Part shown: in pieces, positions 15,801 to 24,341 of the stretch
Position numbering within the stretch: position 1 is the first letter of the stretch
How the letters are laid out: each line of letters starts with the position of its first letter
NCBI GenBank assembly: GCA_021295735.1
Contig: JAGWBU010000012.1
Coordinates: 22,135 to 54,610, forward strand
Source of the DNA: Candidatus Poribacteria bacterium
Lineage (GTDB): Bacteria > Poribacteria > WGA-4E > WGA-3G
Length of the DNA stretch: 32,476 nucleotides
Direction of reading: 5' to 3'
Position numbers and translations under genes: made by a program
The notes under the pieces: model-generated
The model's database searches: none
Told to the model about the DNA's origin: nothing
What the model saw: the letters and a program-made list of their open reading frames with translations, nothing else

Positions 15801-16361
15801 ATGTTAAGAGAATTGGAAAAAATAAGCATCGTACTCGTTTTAATTGTATGTTTTATTGGGTGTGGTGATGTTGATAAAGTGAATCAGGTGCCTCCCGAAG
15901 ACTATTTAGCAATTAATAGCGTTTTAAAACGGTGGCGGGAAGGTTATGAAACCGAAGATGTGGAGACCTATATGAGCGCCTATTGGTCTCAAGGTTTCCG
16001 ATACGTGTCGGACATGGGAACAGATGGTGATAAAACTGACGACCTCATATTTGATGATATCCGAGACGAACGGGATTCTGCTATCCGTGTCTTTGGTCGA
16101 TTTCAGGATATTGAGATTGAACTCTCTGTTCCACCAGAAATAGCCGTGGATGAAGACGGGAATCAAGCTGAAGTTCGAAATCACTACCGAATCCAAGGTT
16201 TCGTTGCCGATGGCGAATCACTTGAAGGCGGATTCACCGGATGGTTCGCGGAAGGTGACAATATATTCATTTTTGAAAAAAGAGATGGTGAATGGCGTAT
16301 TACCGAATGGCACGATGAAGCTTTCAGCGATGAAGAAATTCGTATCGCGAATAACCTATAA
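15801..16361 (+). CDS. Lipoprotein with NTF2/SnoaL-like domain
   Basis: 186 residues. The lipobox is FIGC (about residues 18-21), so the mature protein begins at Cys21. The remainder has an NTF2-like layout (helix VLKRWREGYETEDVETYMSAYW, then beta strands ending in RDGEWRITEWHDEAF), as in DUF4440/SnoaL-like proteins. Such domains bind small ligands or act as partners; catalysis is not implied. It starts 18 bases after the previous stop, with GGAG upstream. Confidence 0.72.
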   Translation: MLRELEKISIVLVLIVCFIGCGDVDKVNQVPPEDYLAINSVLKRWREGYETEDVETYMSAYWSQGFRYVSDMGTDGDKTDDLIFDDIRDERDSAIRVFGRFQDIEIELSVPPEIAVDEDGNQAEVRNHYRIQGFVADGESLEGGFTGWFAEGDNIFIFEKRDGEWRITEWHDEAFSDEEIRIANNL

Positions 16362-16417
16362 ATCCACACAATGGTTAAATGTAAAGGAGAACAATTTTCG
16401 CCCGGTATACGGAGAAA

Positions 16418-17833
16418 ATGACACTCATGCCTCAAAAAGAGGAACCATTGCATGACTATCTGCAATTCATACGGAAGTACAGTTTTGTTATCTGCCTGAG
16501 CACTTTATTGGTTTTAGGGACCGCGCTTGTTATCTCACTGCGTATACCTAAAACCTATTCTGCTTATACCTTAATGCGACTTATTCAACCTAACACTGTC
16601 TCTCCTCTTTCCTCCAACAATTTGTTCCAATCAGTCTTTTCAGGAGGAGTTGATCGCAGAGAGATGGCAACAATTAGTCAAAGGTTTTCTACAGAGTCCA
16701 TGCTAAATGCTGCGATTGAGAACATGGAAGAGAATGAACTCGGAGAGGTGCAGCATCTTCCCAGTATAGGAAATCTCAAACGGAAGTTGAAGGCACAAAT
16801 TCATCCGGATGCTGACTATATTGAATTGTCAATTGAATTAACCGAAACTGAAGGAGGCGAGCGTAACGCGGCACTTGTGGTTAATCAACTGGCACGAGAC
16901 ATGCAAACATTACGGAGTGAAAATGAAAAAACAAGGTGGGCAACACATCAAAGACTCCTGAAACAAAAACGAGAAGATGTTGACAAGGAAATCCTAAAAC
17001 TCACGGACGAAATCTTGGAATTTGTTCGCGAAAACGGAAGTCCGGAGACATGGTATCCGCAATTAACAAGTTTATTGGAGCAAAACCGAAACTTACAAGA
17101 ACGACTTGGAATCTCTGAACAGGCACTACACGCTGCCCGTAGGCGTCTTACCCATCTCCAAACTCAGCAAAAAAACCTTCCGAAACAGTCGCAAATTTCT
17201 GAAACACAAAATCACAATCCAATCTGGATTTTTCTGCAAGAAAAATTAGTTAACTTGGAATCCCAGCGCACTGGCGATGCTGAAAAAGCAGGAAAAAGTT
17301 CACACGAACTTAGTGGACTTAATGCACAAATTGATGAAATCCAGAAACAATCTGATTCAATACCGCAAATGGCTACTGCTATTACTTATGGCACCTCTCC
17401 ACACTATACCTATATACAGAATGAATTAATTGAGCTGCCCCCAACCGTTGAAAGTTATGAAAACGAAACAGAACAACTCAAAAAAGAAAAGCAAAAAGCC
17501 TATAGCCAATTGCGAGAACTACTAAGGCAAATACCGGAGAATCAACATACCTTTACACAGTTGCGTGCCAAAATAGAACTCGCCGGCACCCTCAAAGAAG
17601 AGATTGAGAAACGTTATCTTGAATCTGAGATCATCAGTGCTGAGTCTAACGTTACCGCCTCACAGAAGGGCGGTATTGAAATCGTTGACGTTGCGGTTCC
17701 AAGGAAAGTTCCGGTCAGTCCACAATTCAAATTGATTGTTATTCTTGCAGGCGTTGTCGGATTATGCTTAGGTGTAACGCTTGCTTTATTAATCGAGTAT
17801 TTCAAAAGTTTTCCGAATAGTTTACAAAACTGA
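16418..17833 (+). CDS. Wzz-type polysaccharide chain-length determinant protein
   Basis: 471 residues. It has the typical architecture of the family: a short cytoplasmic N-terminus with HDYLQFIRKY, TM1 (about 25-45), a long periplasmic region that is mostly coiled coil (about 150-390), then a GNVR-like stretch and a proline-containing segment (VPRKVPVSPQFK) leading to TM2 (about 437-460). Such proteins set the length of exported polysaccharide. There is no attached tyrosine-kinase domain, and no glycosyltransferase or Wzx/Wzy gene is next to it. The ATG at 16418 is close to GGAG (three-base gap); the ATG at 16427 (fourth codon) may be the true start. Confidence 0.82.
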   Translation: MTLMPQKEEPLHDYLQFIRKYSFVICLSTLLVLGTALVISLRIPKTYSAYTLMRLIQPNTVSPLSSNNLFQSVFSGGVDRREMATISQRFSTESMLNAAIENMEENELGEVQHLPSIGNLKRKLKAQIHPDADYIELSIELTETEGGERNAALVVNQLARDMQTLRSENEKTRWATHQRLLKQKREDVDKEILKLTDEILEFVRENGSPETWYPQLTSLLEQNRNLQERLGISEQALHAARRRLTHLQTQQKNLPKQSQISETQNHNPIWIFLQEKLVNLESQRTGDAEKAGKSSHELSGLNAQIDEIQKQSDSIPQMATAITYGTSPHYTYIQNELIELPPTVESYENETEQLKKEKQKAYSQLRELLRQIPENQHTFTQLRAKIELAGTLKEEIEKRYLESEIISAESNVTASQKGGIEIVDVAVPRKVPVSPQFKLIVILAGVVGLCLGVTLALLIEYFKSFPNSLQN

Positions 17834-17934
17834 ATCATTCCTTCCATTTCTGTTGTGTATGTTTAATAGGGATTTCAGTTTTTTGTTTTAAATTGGGCGT
17901 GTAAATATTTTGTCAAATTGGCAAAAAGTGATGC

Positions 17935-17962
17935 GTTGGGTTTCGCTTACGCTCTACCCAAC
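17935..17962. repeat. Dispersed hairpin of the GTTGGGT/ACCCAAC type
   Basis: GTTGGGT (17935-17941) and ACCCAAC (17956-17962) flank a 14-base loop containing TTCGCTTACG. It has the look of a dispersed REP-like repeat. Confidence 0.55.
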
Positions 17963-18054
17963 CTACGAACTGGACTAAATCGAACCTATAAAGTTCTTTT
18001 ATAGGAGAGGATTAGTGCTTAATAAACTTTACACACCCTTTTAAATTTTTGTTG

Positions 18055-18083
18055 TTGCAAAAAAATGACATTATTGGTATGAT
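18055..18083 (+). promoter_or_regulatory. Upstream sigma-70-like promoter
   Basis: TTGCAA (18055-18060), 17-bp spacer, TATGAT (18078-18083). It lies 42 bp upstream of a better site. Confidence 0.45.
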
Positions 18084-18124
18084 TTTGTGTGATTTTACAC
18101 AGTATAACTTTCTTTTGTCAAAAC

Positions 18125-18153
18125 TTGACAAAAAATCATATCTATGTTATTAT
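18125..18153 (+). promoter_or_regulatory. Sigma-70-type promoter for the large outer-membrane protein
   Basis: TTGACA (18125-18130), 17-bp spacer, TATTAT (18148-18153). It would give a leader of about 300 nt before the ATG at 18464. Confidence 0.6.
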
Positions 18154-18463
18154 TGACGCTTAATAATCGTTTTGTGGAGAATTCTCTCAAAACACCCCTT
18201 AATTGATGGAGGGAATCTGATTTCTGCCAATCAACAATCTCAAATTTAGTGGGCAGAGACGTATGATTACCCAAAGGAGTTTAACCAACTTACATTGGAG
18301 TTTCACAAACTATAACGGATATGTGTGCTTTCCGTTTACATACTCCATAGATTCAATCCATTTTTAAGGTTTCGGAGTTTGAGCATTTAACGCAGCAGTT
18401 GCTTGTTTAAGTTAAATTGTTTAATATCCGAAATAATTTTTTCCTAAGGAGGAATATTAACTA

Positions 18464-21400
18464 ATGAACAAGTTAAAACGATTGACTAATGTTTTGCTTG
18501 TAGCGACTTGCATCCTAAGTGGATTTGTGCTTTACGGTTGCGGAGCACAGAGCCTTGGACCGCAAGAACCTCTCTTGCCTACTATTGAGGGAGACTCAAA
18601 ATTCTCAGATCGATTCCAATTAGAAGAAGAACCACAGTTCTTCTACGATCTGTTTGGTAAAGAACTATTGGAAGGTAGCGAAGTTTATAACTACCGCGAG
18701 CGCAAGGCGTTCAATCAGAACGGTGAATTGGTTGTCGGATGGACAGGCCAGCTTGATAGTGAACGTTTCTCTGCTCAGTTGGACCGTACCATCTTGACTG
18801 AAGATGCCTATCGGGGTAGATATAATGAGTTTGCAATTGGCGACCATATGCGTCTCAAACCTTCTACTTTGTTCCCAAATCGATATATCGTCTACAAAAC
18901 CGAATTTGACGGATTTCGATGGGATATTTCTTTTGCCCAAGAACGACATCTCTTTACCCTTATCAACTCCCGTATTTCTAACCCTGTTCAATTAAATGAT
19001 AATGCAGCGAACCTGGCACCGACGCTTGGACGTCGCAACGGCTTAAACGACGATGCTGGGGTCCGCCATATTGAAAACGCACGTCTTGTCGGTTTTAGAG
19101 GACAAGGGCTTTTAGGGGACATCTTCCGTGTCGGGTTTACTTATGTGAACTTGCATAAAGAACACCCTGAACGTGTTGAAAACCCATTGATGGGAACCGT
19201 CGCCAATACACCACCAGAAAGCATTACAGTTGTTTTCCGGGATGACTCCCCCGAAGACAACCACGTCGCACAAATTACTGACTTTGATGGGTATGATCCA
19301 AACCTACATGGTGAAAATATCCAAGGTGGTGTCGGTGCTGCTTTCAAAATGATGGTCATCAACATTATCACACAAGAACTTGAAGATGTATCCGTTGAAG
19401 AGTTAGAAGAAGGATATGAACCCAGTTTGCAACCTGAACAGTCGCAGCAGATTGAGGTCTTTATTGACGATATAACTCCTGTTGACGCTGCTGTTGATGA
19501 GGTGCGTGATTCCGTTGATGGAGAATGGAAGATCGTTGATGGTTTCAACAAGATGAGGTATGACCTCGTGTTTGCTGACCACGATATTGACCCTCGGACA
19601 GTAAAATCTGTTGATTTTGAGATGGTTGTTGCGGGTGACTATAATATTGCTGTAGTCGGTTTTAGTGAAGCGAACATGGCTGAGTCAGACCCTGAAATTC
19701 AGGAATGGATTAAAACTGAAGACGGTCATATTCAAATGCCGTATCGTGACATTATTGAGGCACCCGGAAACTACGGGCAATCTCCTGATTATACCGATAA
19801 CCGAGAAAACCTTGTAGATAATCCCAGCGCATGGGAAGGTGAAGGAAGGCCTCGGAAAATCCGCTACCGCTATGGTGCAGCACGGGCTGCGGTTCTCTAT
19901 GGGCTTGATCTTGAAGGAACCGTTGGAAATGTCTTTGTCAGGGCACATTATTCTATTAACGGCAAATACAAACAGTACCCCACGATTCCTAAAGATAAGG
20001 TTGGATTTAGTAGGGTCACCGCAAATATTGAAACTGAAGACGGTGAAGAACCGACAGGTATCCAAATTGATCCCGCCACTCAACTTGCAGTTGACGCAAA
20101 CGGTATACCCACCTACTCAGAAACTGAGGGTGAACGTTTTGAAGCACTGCTCGGTGGAGATGGCACAGATGAAGGTGGTGATGGAGAACTTGGTAGAGAA
20201 ACCGCATGGTTCGTCCAACTCAAATCACGTTTTGGAAAACTCTATCTTGAAGGTGTCTTATACCACATTGATCCTGGTTACACGACCACTTATCTGAACT
20301 TCGGTTCTAACAGCGACCGTGACCAACCGTACGCACTTCCTCGGACACAAGAATCTGCAAATGAACGCGATCCGTGGGATATAGAAAATTACGCACTTGT
20401 TGAAGACGATGACGATGACGATGATTGGCCCGATGATGACGACTTTGACGGGGTGCTCCCGCGCGCTGATGACCGTGATCAGAATGGGATTTTAGACTTC
20501 CAAGAAGATTTTCTCATCTTTGAAGCTGATCCTCCTGTCTTTACTGACCTGATTGACTTGAATAATAACGGGACCATCGATTCGCTGGAGGATGATTTTG
20601 AACCACAATACGAATATGGTATTGACCGTGATGGCTATCATCTCAAAGCAGAATACGACTTACTTGATAATCTCTCCCTTCAAGTCGGATGGTTGAACGA
20701 AAGTGAAATCTCAAGTAGACGAAAAAATGATTCCAAATATCTACATGTAACTTATCAACGTGACATCCCTGATTTTGGAACTATTCTCTTCCAGAACCGA
20801 TTCGTCCGAGTCCGAGACGATATCCCTGATTACACTATCACCCTTCGTGTCGGTGAATTGGAACCTGAACAAATTACTGACGAACTTGATTACTATAACG
20901 CTCGCGTAAATACGACAACGCTTCAGTTCCTTTATACTGCTGTGCCTAACCTCACATTAGAAGCTAAGCTTCTCGTTGTTTTGCAGAAACAATTTGAACT
21001 GGATGCAGAGGAAGCTGTCTTCTTAGATGTTGAGTTTGACGAGGCTGCAGATTTGTTTGAACCGGATGAACGCGTTGACTTCATGGTGCCCGACGAACAA
21101 GTTCGCACAAGTGGTCAAAAACGGGAATATCCGTTCTATCCTGACCATGGAATTAACGCACTTGACGCAGCTGATACCGGCCTGATCTACGATACCGATA
21201 ACTGGAAAACACGGCGTTATCCCGAACGGAATATACGTAGTCAGCAGACGATTTTAAAGGCAAGATATGAAATCCCACTCGGAGACTTTCCTGTAATTGA
21301 AAGAATCGGTGAAGATTTCACGTTGACGCCTATGGTTAAGTATATTTGGGATCGCGCCTTTGACAGAAGTGCTGAAGAAATTGGGGACGCACTGAACTCG

Positions 21401-21778
21401 CGTTTCTTCGTTCCTACTGATGATGAACCGGTGGAATACTTACGATTCAATCGCCGAAGTCGTGAAGACATTCTCGGTGTACGCCTTGACTATCAGTTCA
21501 CACCAAGTATGAACATTCTCGGTGGGTTCCAATATAGGAAGTTTACTAATCGAGACAATAACTTCAGAAACTATCTCGCCATTTTCCCGGCAGATGAAGC
21601 TGTCCCAATTCTTTACCGGCCAGATATACGAACCCGAATTTTTGAAATCCAAGCCATCAACCAAGGTGAATGGCTCGGTTTCAATATCGTTATTTTAGCG
21701 GGTTACCGTAGAACAACCATCTTGCTCCAAAATACAACAAGTAACACTACGTTTGTTCGAGCAATGATGGGATTCTAA
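18464..21778 (+). CDS. Very large acidic outer-membrane beta-barrel-like lipoprotein with EF-hand loops
   Basis: 1104 residues. A signal ends in LYGC (Cys26), so it may be lipidated. The chain then alternates short hydrophobic strands with charged turns over most of its length and ends MMGF with a terminal Phe, as in outer-membrane barrels. Around residues 647-662 it has a long Asp run (DDDDDDDW, then DDDDFDG). Two EF-hand-type calcium loops follow: DRDQNGILDFQE and DLNNNGTIDSLE. No known family is recognised. AGGAGG stands upstream. The ExbB/ExbD genes follow 254 bp downstream, so it may be a client of that energising complex, which is inference. It is not a classical TonB-dependent receptor: no TonB box or plug domain is seen. 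Confidence 0.72.
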   Translation: MNKLKRLTNVLLVATCILSGFVLYGCGAQSLGPQEPLLPTIEGDSKFSDRFQLEEEPQFFYDLFGKELLEGSEVYNYRERKAFNQNGELVVGWTGQLDSERFSAQLDRTILTEDAYRGRYNEFAIGDHMRLKPSTLFPNRYIVYKTEFDGFRWDISFAQERHLFTLINSRISNPVQLNDNAANLAPTLGRRNGLNDDAGVRHIENARLVGFRGQGLLGDIFRVGFTYVNLHKEHPERVENPLMGTVANTPPESITVVFRDDSPEDNHVAQITDFDGYDPNLHGENIQGGVGAAFKMMVINIITQELEDVSVEELEEGYEPSLQPEQSQQIEVFIDDITPVDAAVDEVRDSVDGEWKIVDGFNKMRYDLVFADHDIDPRTVKSVDFEMVVAGDYNIAVVGFSEANMAESDPEIQEWIKTEDGHIQMPYRDIIEAPGNYGQSPDYTDNRENLVDNPSAWEGEGRPRKIRYRYGAARAAVLYGLDLEGTVGNVFVRAHYSINGKYKQYPTIPKDKVGFSRVTANIETEDGEEPTGIQIDPATQLAVDANGIPTYSETEGERFEALLGGDGTDEGGDGELGRETAWFVQLKSRFGKLYLEGVLYHIDPGYTTTYLNFGSNSDRDQPYALPRTQESANERDPWDIENYALVEDDDDDDDWPDDDDFDGVLPRADDRDQNGILDFQEDFLIFEADPPVFTDLIDLNNNGTIDSLEDDFEPQYEYGIDRDGYHLKAEYDLLDNLSLQVGWLNESEISSRRKNDSKYLHVTYQRDIPDFGTILFQNRFVRVRDDIPDYTITLRVGELEPEQITDELDYYNARVNTTTLQFLYTAVPNLTLEAKLLVVLQKQFELDAEEAVFLDVEFDEAADLFEPDERVDFMVPDEQVRTSGQKREYPFYPDHGINALDAADTGLIYDTDNWKTRRYPERNIRSQQTILKARYEIPLGDFPVIERIGEDFTLTPMVKYIWDRAFDRSAEEIGDALNSRFFVPTDDEPVEYLRFNRRSREDILGVRLDYQFTPSMNILGGFQYRKFTNRDNNFRNYLAIFPADEAVPILYRPDIRTRIFEIQAINQGEWLGFNIVILAGYRRTTILLQNTTSNTTFVRAMMGF

Positions 21779-21797
21779 GTTCATTAGTATTTTTTTG

Positions 21798-21824
21798 TTG
21801 GGCGCGAAGATATCGCGTCCAGCA
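21798..21824 (+). terminator. Candidate hairpin after the large outer-membrane protein
   Basis: GTTGGGCGCGA pairs with TCGCGTCCAGC (two G-U wobbles) around AGATA. A T-run precedes, rather than follows, the stem, so termination is uncertain. The spacer to 22032 holds another short stem (GCACGT ... ACGTGC, about 21934-21952) and nothing coding. Confidence 0.4.
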
Positions 21825-22032
21825 AACTTTACTATGGAATAACTTATTGATATCTTTTATGTTGATTGCCAACAAAAGCGCGACTTCTTAGGTACTCATG
21901 TGTTAATGATTCAGATATTGGCTTATAAACCGTAGCACGTTTTTGACACGTGCCTTCTACATATTAGATCGTACTTCATAGAGATAGAAAACTATTGCCG
22001 AATCGGCTATTACTAAAGGAGAATCAGAACGA

Positions 22033-23088
22033 ATGACCCGTTTAAGTTTAATTTTAATGTTTATTGCCTGCATGTTGATGTCTGTCAACATTGTTATGGC
22101 ACAAGAAGAAGAAGCAGTGGAAGCTCCCAGCGTTGATGTTTCCGATGCCCAAGAAGCAGAAACTATGGATAGTGGGGCGACAATTAAAGGTGAAGTTATT
22201 GATACTAGTGCCGAACAGACCCCAATTGAGGGCGTGAGCGTTAGAATCGTTAATAGTAGCGACGGTCAAGAGCATATAGTGACAACAGATAAAGACGGAG
22301 CTTACGAACAAACCGGTCTCCCCGCTGGACGTTACACGATTAGCGTTACCAAAGAAGGTTATGGTGATCGTGTTGGGAAATCGAAAGTAGTTGCTCCTGG
22401 AGGCGAGATATTTGACCGAATCAAAATGAGAGAAAAAGATACTATCGTTTCTTTTTTTCAGAAATTTGGGTTCGTTTTCTATCCACTTGCCATTTGCTCT
22501 ATTGTGGCATTAACATTCATTATTGAAAGGCTTTTCACGTTTGTACGAAGCCGCTCACGAATTGGAACAGAACAGTTCATAGCAAGTATTGCGGATTCAC
22601 TGAGGAAAGAGAACATTATGGAAGCTGTTTCAACTTGTGAAGAAGCTGGCGGTCCTCTCGCTAATGTGCTAAAAGCTGGGCTGCTCAGATATAGTCAAGC
22701 ACAGATTGAAGAACGCGATATTACCAAAGAAGAAATTCAGGAAGCTATTGAAGAAGCCAGCCTCCTTGAAATCCCAGAATTAGAAAGAAACCTGCCCGTA
22801 CTGGGAACAGTCGCAGTGGTTTCACCGCTGTTCGGTCTGCTTGGAACTGTTACGGGTATGATTACCGCGTTTACCACTATCGCCCTTGAAGGTACTGGTG
22901 ATCCGCAACAACTCGCAGGCGGTATCTCACAGGCACTTCTAACGACTGCTGGTGGCTTAACAATTGCTATTCCTTGTCTCATTTTCTTCCAACTCTTTGA
23001 TAGCTGGGTCAATAGACATATGGTTGAAATTTCACAGGTCTCTACAGAAATTGTTAACCAGTTGATTGTAGGTGAAGCAAACGCTTAA
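22033..23088 (+). CDS. ExbB/TolQ/MotA-family proton channel with N-terminal carboxypeptidase-regulatory-like domain
   Basis: 351 residues. A signal peptide (about 1-23) and an acidic linker are followed by a beta-sandwich domain (about 48-135, GEVIDTSAEQTPIEGVSVRIV, then the DKDGAYEQTGLPAGRYTISV motif). This matches the carboxypeptidase regulatory-like fold. Then comes the ExbB channel: TM1 (about 147-170), the cytoplasmic loop, and the conserved VLGTVAVVSPLFGLLGTVTGMI and GGISQALLTTAGGLTIAIP segments. With ExbD it uses the proton gradient to drive work at the envelope. A periplasmic sensor-like domain fused in front is unusual for ExbB. AAAGGAG precedes the ATG. Two exbD genes follow. Confidence 0.9.
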   Translation: MTRLSLILMFIACMLMSVNIVMAQEEEAVEAPSVDVSDAQEAETMDSGATIKGEVIDTSAEQTPIEGVSVRIVNSSDGQEHIVTTDKDGAYEQTGLPAGRYTISVTKEGYGDRVGKSKVVAPGGEIFDRIKMREKDTIVSFFQKFGFVFYPLAICSIVALTFIIERLFTFVRSRSRIGTEQFIASIADSLRKENIMEAVSTCEEAGGPLANVLKAGLLRYSQAQIEERDITKEEIQEAIEEASLLEIPELERNLPVLGTVAVVSPLFGLLGTVTGMITAFTTIALEGTGDPQQLAGGISQALLTTAGGLTIAIPCLIFFQLFDSWVNRHMVEISQVSTEIVNQLIVGEANA

Positions 23089-23095
23089 TCACGTA

Positions 23096-23120
23096 TAGGG
23101 CGGGTATTCAACTCGCCCTA
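23096..23120. repeat. Intercistronic hairpin between exbB and exbD
   Basis: TAGGGCG (23096-23102) and CGCCCTA (23114-23120) enclose 11 bases. The flanks resemble the hairpins at 2929-2962 and 24692-24721, so it belongs to the same dispersed family. Confidence 0.55.
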
Positions 23121-23143
23121 ATTCTACATAATGGAGAATTGAA

Positions 23144-23593
23144 ATGCAACAACTCGGTGAAGCCAAATTGAGTTTGATGGCAACGCGAATACGAGAACGT
23201 AAACCGCCAACTCTCAGTATGGCACCTATGATTGATTGTGTATTCCTGCTTCTGATTTTTTTCATGGTGTCAACAACTTTTACGCCAATGCCGGGAATCC
23301 GTGTACAACTTCCGCCTCCCGGTGAACCTTCAAAAGAAAAACCTAAAGGGCTTGTTGTCAAAATTGATAACCCTGCTGTCAGCGATAAAGCTGGTACAAT
23401 GCTTTTGAATGGCGCAGTTGTACAGTTTGAGGAAATGTTTTCACTGCTTCTCAATGCACCTCAAGAACAAAAAACGATGCTTATTATCCAATCCGGACGT
23501 GAAGTTCTACATGAACAGATTGTCACCGTAATGGATACGGCGAAAGAAGCGGGTATTGATAAAATTGGGTTTGCTATTACCGCGCGAGAATGA
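23144..23593 (+). CDS. exbD: ExbD/TolR-family proton channel subunit (first copy)
   Basis: 149 residues. A short cytoplasmic N-terminus is followed by the single transmembrane helix with the functional aspartate D31 in MAPMIDCVFLLLIFFMV, then a periplasmic domain (about 50-149) with the late KIGFAI element. It is the stator partner of the ExbB upstream (stop at 23088, GGAG before the ATG). The periplasmic domain is most like the Asp-less third copy at 24342, including a shared VKI-N-P start. Confidence 0.93.
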   Translation: MQQLGEAKLSLMATRIRERKPPTLSMAPMIDCVFLLLIFFMVSTTFTPMPGIRVQLPPPGEPSKEKPKGLVVKIDNPAVSDKAGTMLLNGAVVQFEEMFSLLLNAPQEQKTMLIIQSGREVLHEQIVTVMDTAKEAGIDKIGFAITARE

Positions 23594-23640
23594 CGCGCCT
23601 AATCTAAAGACAGTTCTAATCGGACTGGAAGGAGAATGGC

Positions 23641-24066
23641 ATGGCTCTCCAAATGGGACGTAGACGTAACACTTCAAATGACGATGATATCCCGATGGCA
23701 CCTATGATTGATTGTGTATTTTTGTTACTCATTTTTTTCATGGTTTCTGCCATTATGCGGGTCCCTCCACCTTTTAGTGTAACGTTACCAGATTCCACAA
23801 CAGAACACGAATTTCCGAGAAAAAAATATAACTTGTTTATTAGCAGTGATGGCCGAATTGCTATTGATGATCGTGAAATGCAAACTTTGGAAGAAGTAGG
23901 GCTGTTTATAGCTGCCCATGAACACCAAATTAGCACCTTAATCATTAAAGCAGATAAACGTGCAAAACACGGACGGGTCATTGACGTGGTAGAACGAGCA
24001 AAAATGCGATCAGCCAAAGTTGAAGGACTTGAAGTCGCTTTTGCCGTTGCTGAAGACGACAGATAA
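23641..24066 (+). CDS. exbD: ExbD/TolR-family proton channel subunit (second copy)
   Basis: 141 residues. After a short Arg/Asp-rich N-terminus the transmembrane helix carries D24 in MAPMIDCVFLLLIFFMV, identical over this stretch to the first copy. The periplasmic part is different (SVTLPDS, KYNLFISSDGRIAIDDREM, then LIIKADKRAKHGRVIDVVERAK). Two different ExbD chains would allow a mixed stator with ExbB. GGAAGGAG stands upstream. A decayed similar stretch follows the stop. Confidence 0.93.
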   Translation: MALQMGRRRNTSNDDDIPMAPMIDCVFLLLIFFMVSAIMRVPPPFSVTLPDSTTEHEFPRKKYNLFISSDGRIAIDDREMQTLEEVGLFIAAHEHQISTLIIKADKRAKHGRVIDVVERAKMRSAKVEGLEVAFAVAEDDR

Positions 24067-24072
24067 ATGAAC

Positions 24073-24138
24073 AAGCAACATGGAACGGGTAAACTCAGCC
24101 AAAGCTGAAAGACTAAAGTTGCTCTTGCTGGGTAGATC
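24073..24138 (+). pseudogene. Possible decayed fragment of an exbD 3' end
   Basis: The DNA at about 24097-24131 is nearly the same as the end of the upstream exbD (about 24009-24043): TCAGCCAAAG, then TTGAAGGACT versus CTGAAAGACT. Reading it in one frame gives an HGTGKLSQS, stop, KTKVALAG pattern against the ExbD C-terminus. One in-frame stop and a shortened interval mark it as a remnant of a tandem duplication. The similarity is short and could be chance. Confidence 0.4.
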
Positions 24139-24160
24139 TTCATTGCCTCGTCCCCTCAAG

Positions 24161-24182
24161 AAAGACAACAATTGCTGTCTTT
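24161..24182 (+). terminator. Candidate terminator after the exbBD set
   Basis: AAAGACA (24161-24167) pairs with TGTCTTT (24176-24182) around ACAATTGC. The stem ends in TTT and is followed by AATCCTATTCC. It lies about 95 bp after the second exbD stop. Confidence 0.45.
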
Positions 24183-24225
24183 AATCCTATTCCTCATTTC
24201 TTAGAATATCTTGACTTGTGTTAAT

Positions 24226-24273
24226 CGCGTAGAAAGCCACTAATTGAAAATTCAATTAGTGGCTTTCTACGCG
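24226..24273. repeat. Perfect 23-bp inverted repeat with 2-base loop
   Basis: Positions 24226-24248 and 24251-24273 are exact reverse complements, starting CGCGTAGAAAG and closing CTTTCTACGCG, with AA between. It is the longest perfect hairpin in the window and lies between the exbBD genes and the third ExbD-like gene. No U-tract follows, so it is a strong transcript hairpin or a repeat more than a standard terminator. Confidence 0.75.
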
Positions 24274-24341
24274 TTAGGAACTTTGATGGATACCCATAAA
24301 TTAAGAACTTGCTGTATATTCACACGGAAAGGATATAACCG

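Larger units (their letters stand above)
17834..18463. other. Gene-free regulatory spacer before the large outer-membrane protein
   Basis: About 630 bp without a supportable gene. It holds a hairpin repeat at 17935-17962 (GTTGGGT ... ACCCAAC, separated by CGCTTACGCT-type sequence) and two sigma-70-like promoters. After these comes a leader of about 300 nt before 18464. Confidence 0.6.

Noticed and set aside
18464-21778. TonB-dependent receptor
   Set aside because: I see no plug domain or TonB box, and the sequence between the signal and barrel-like part is not of that type.
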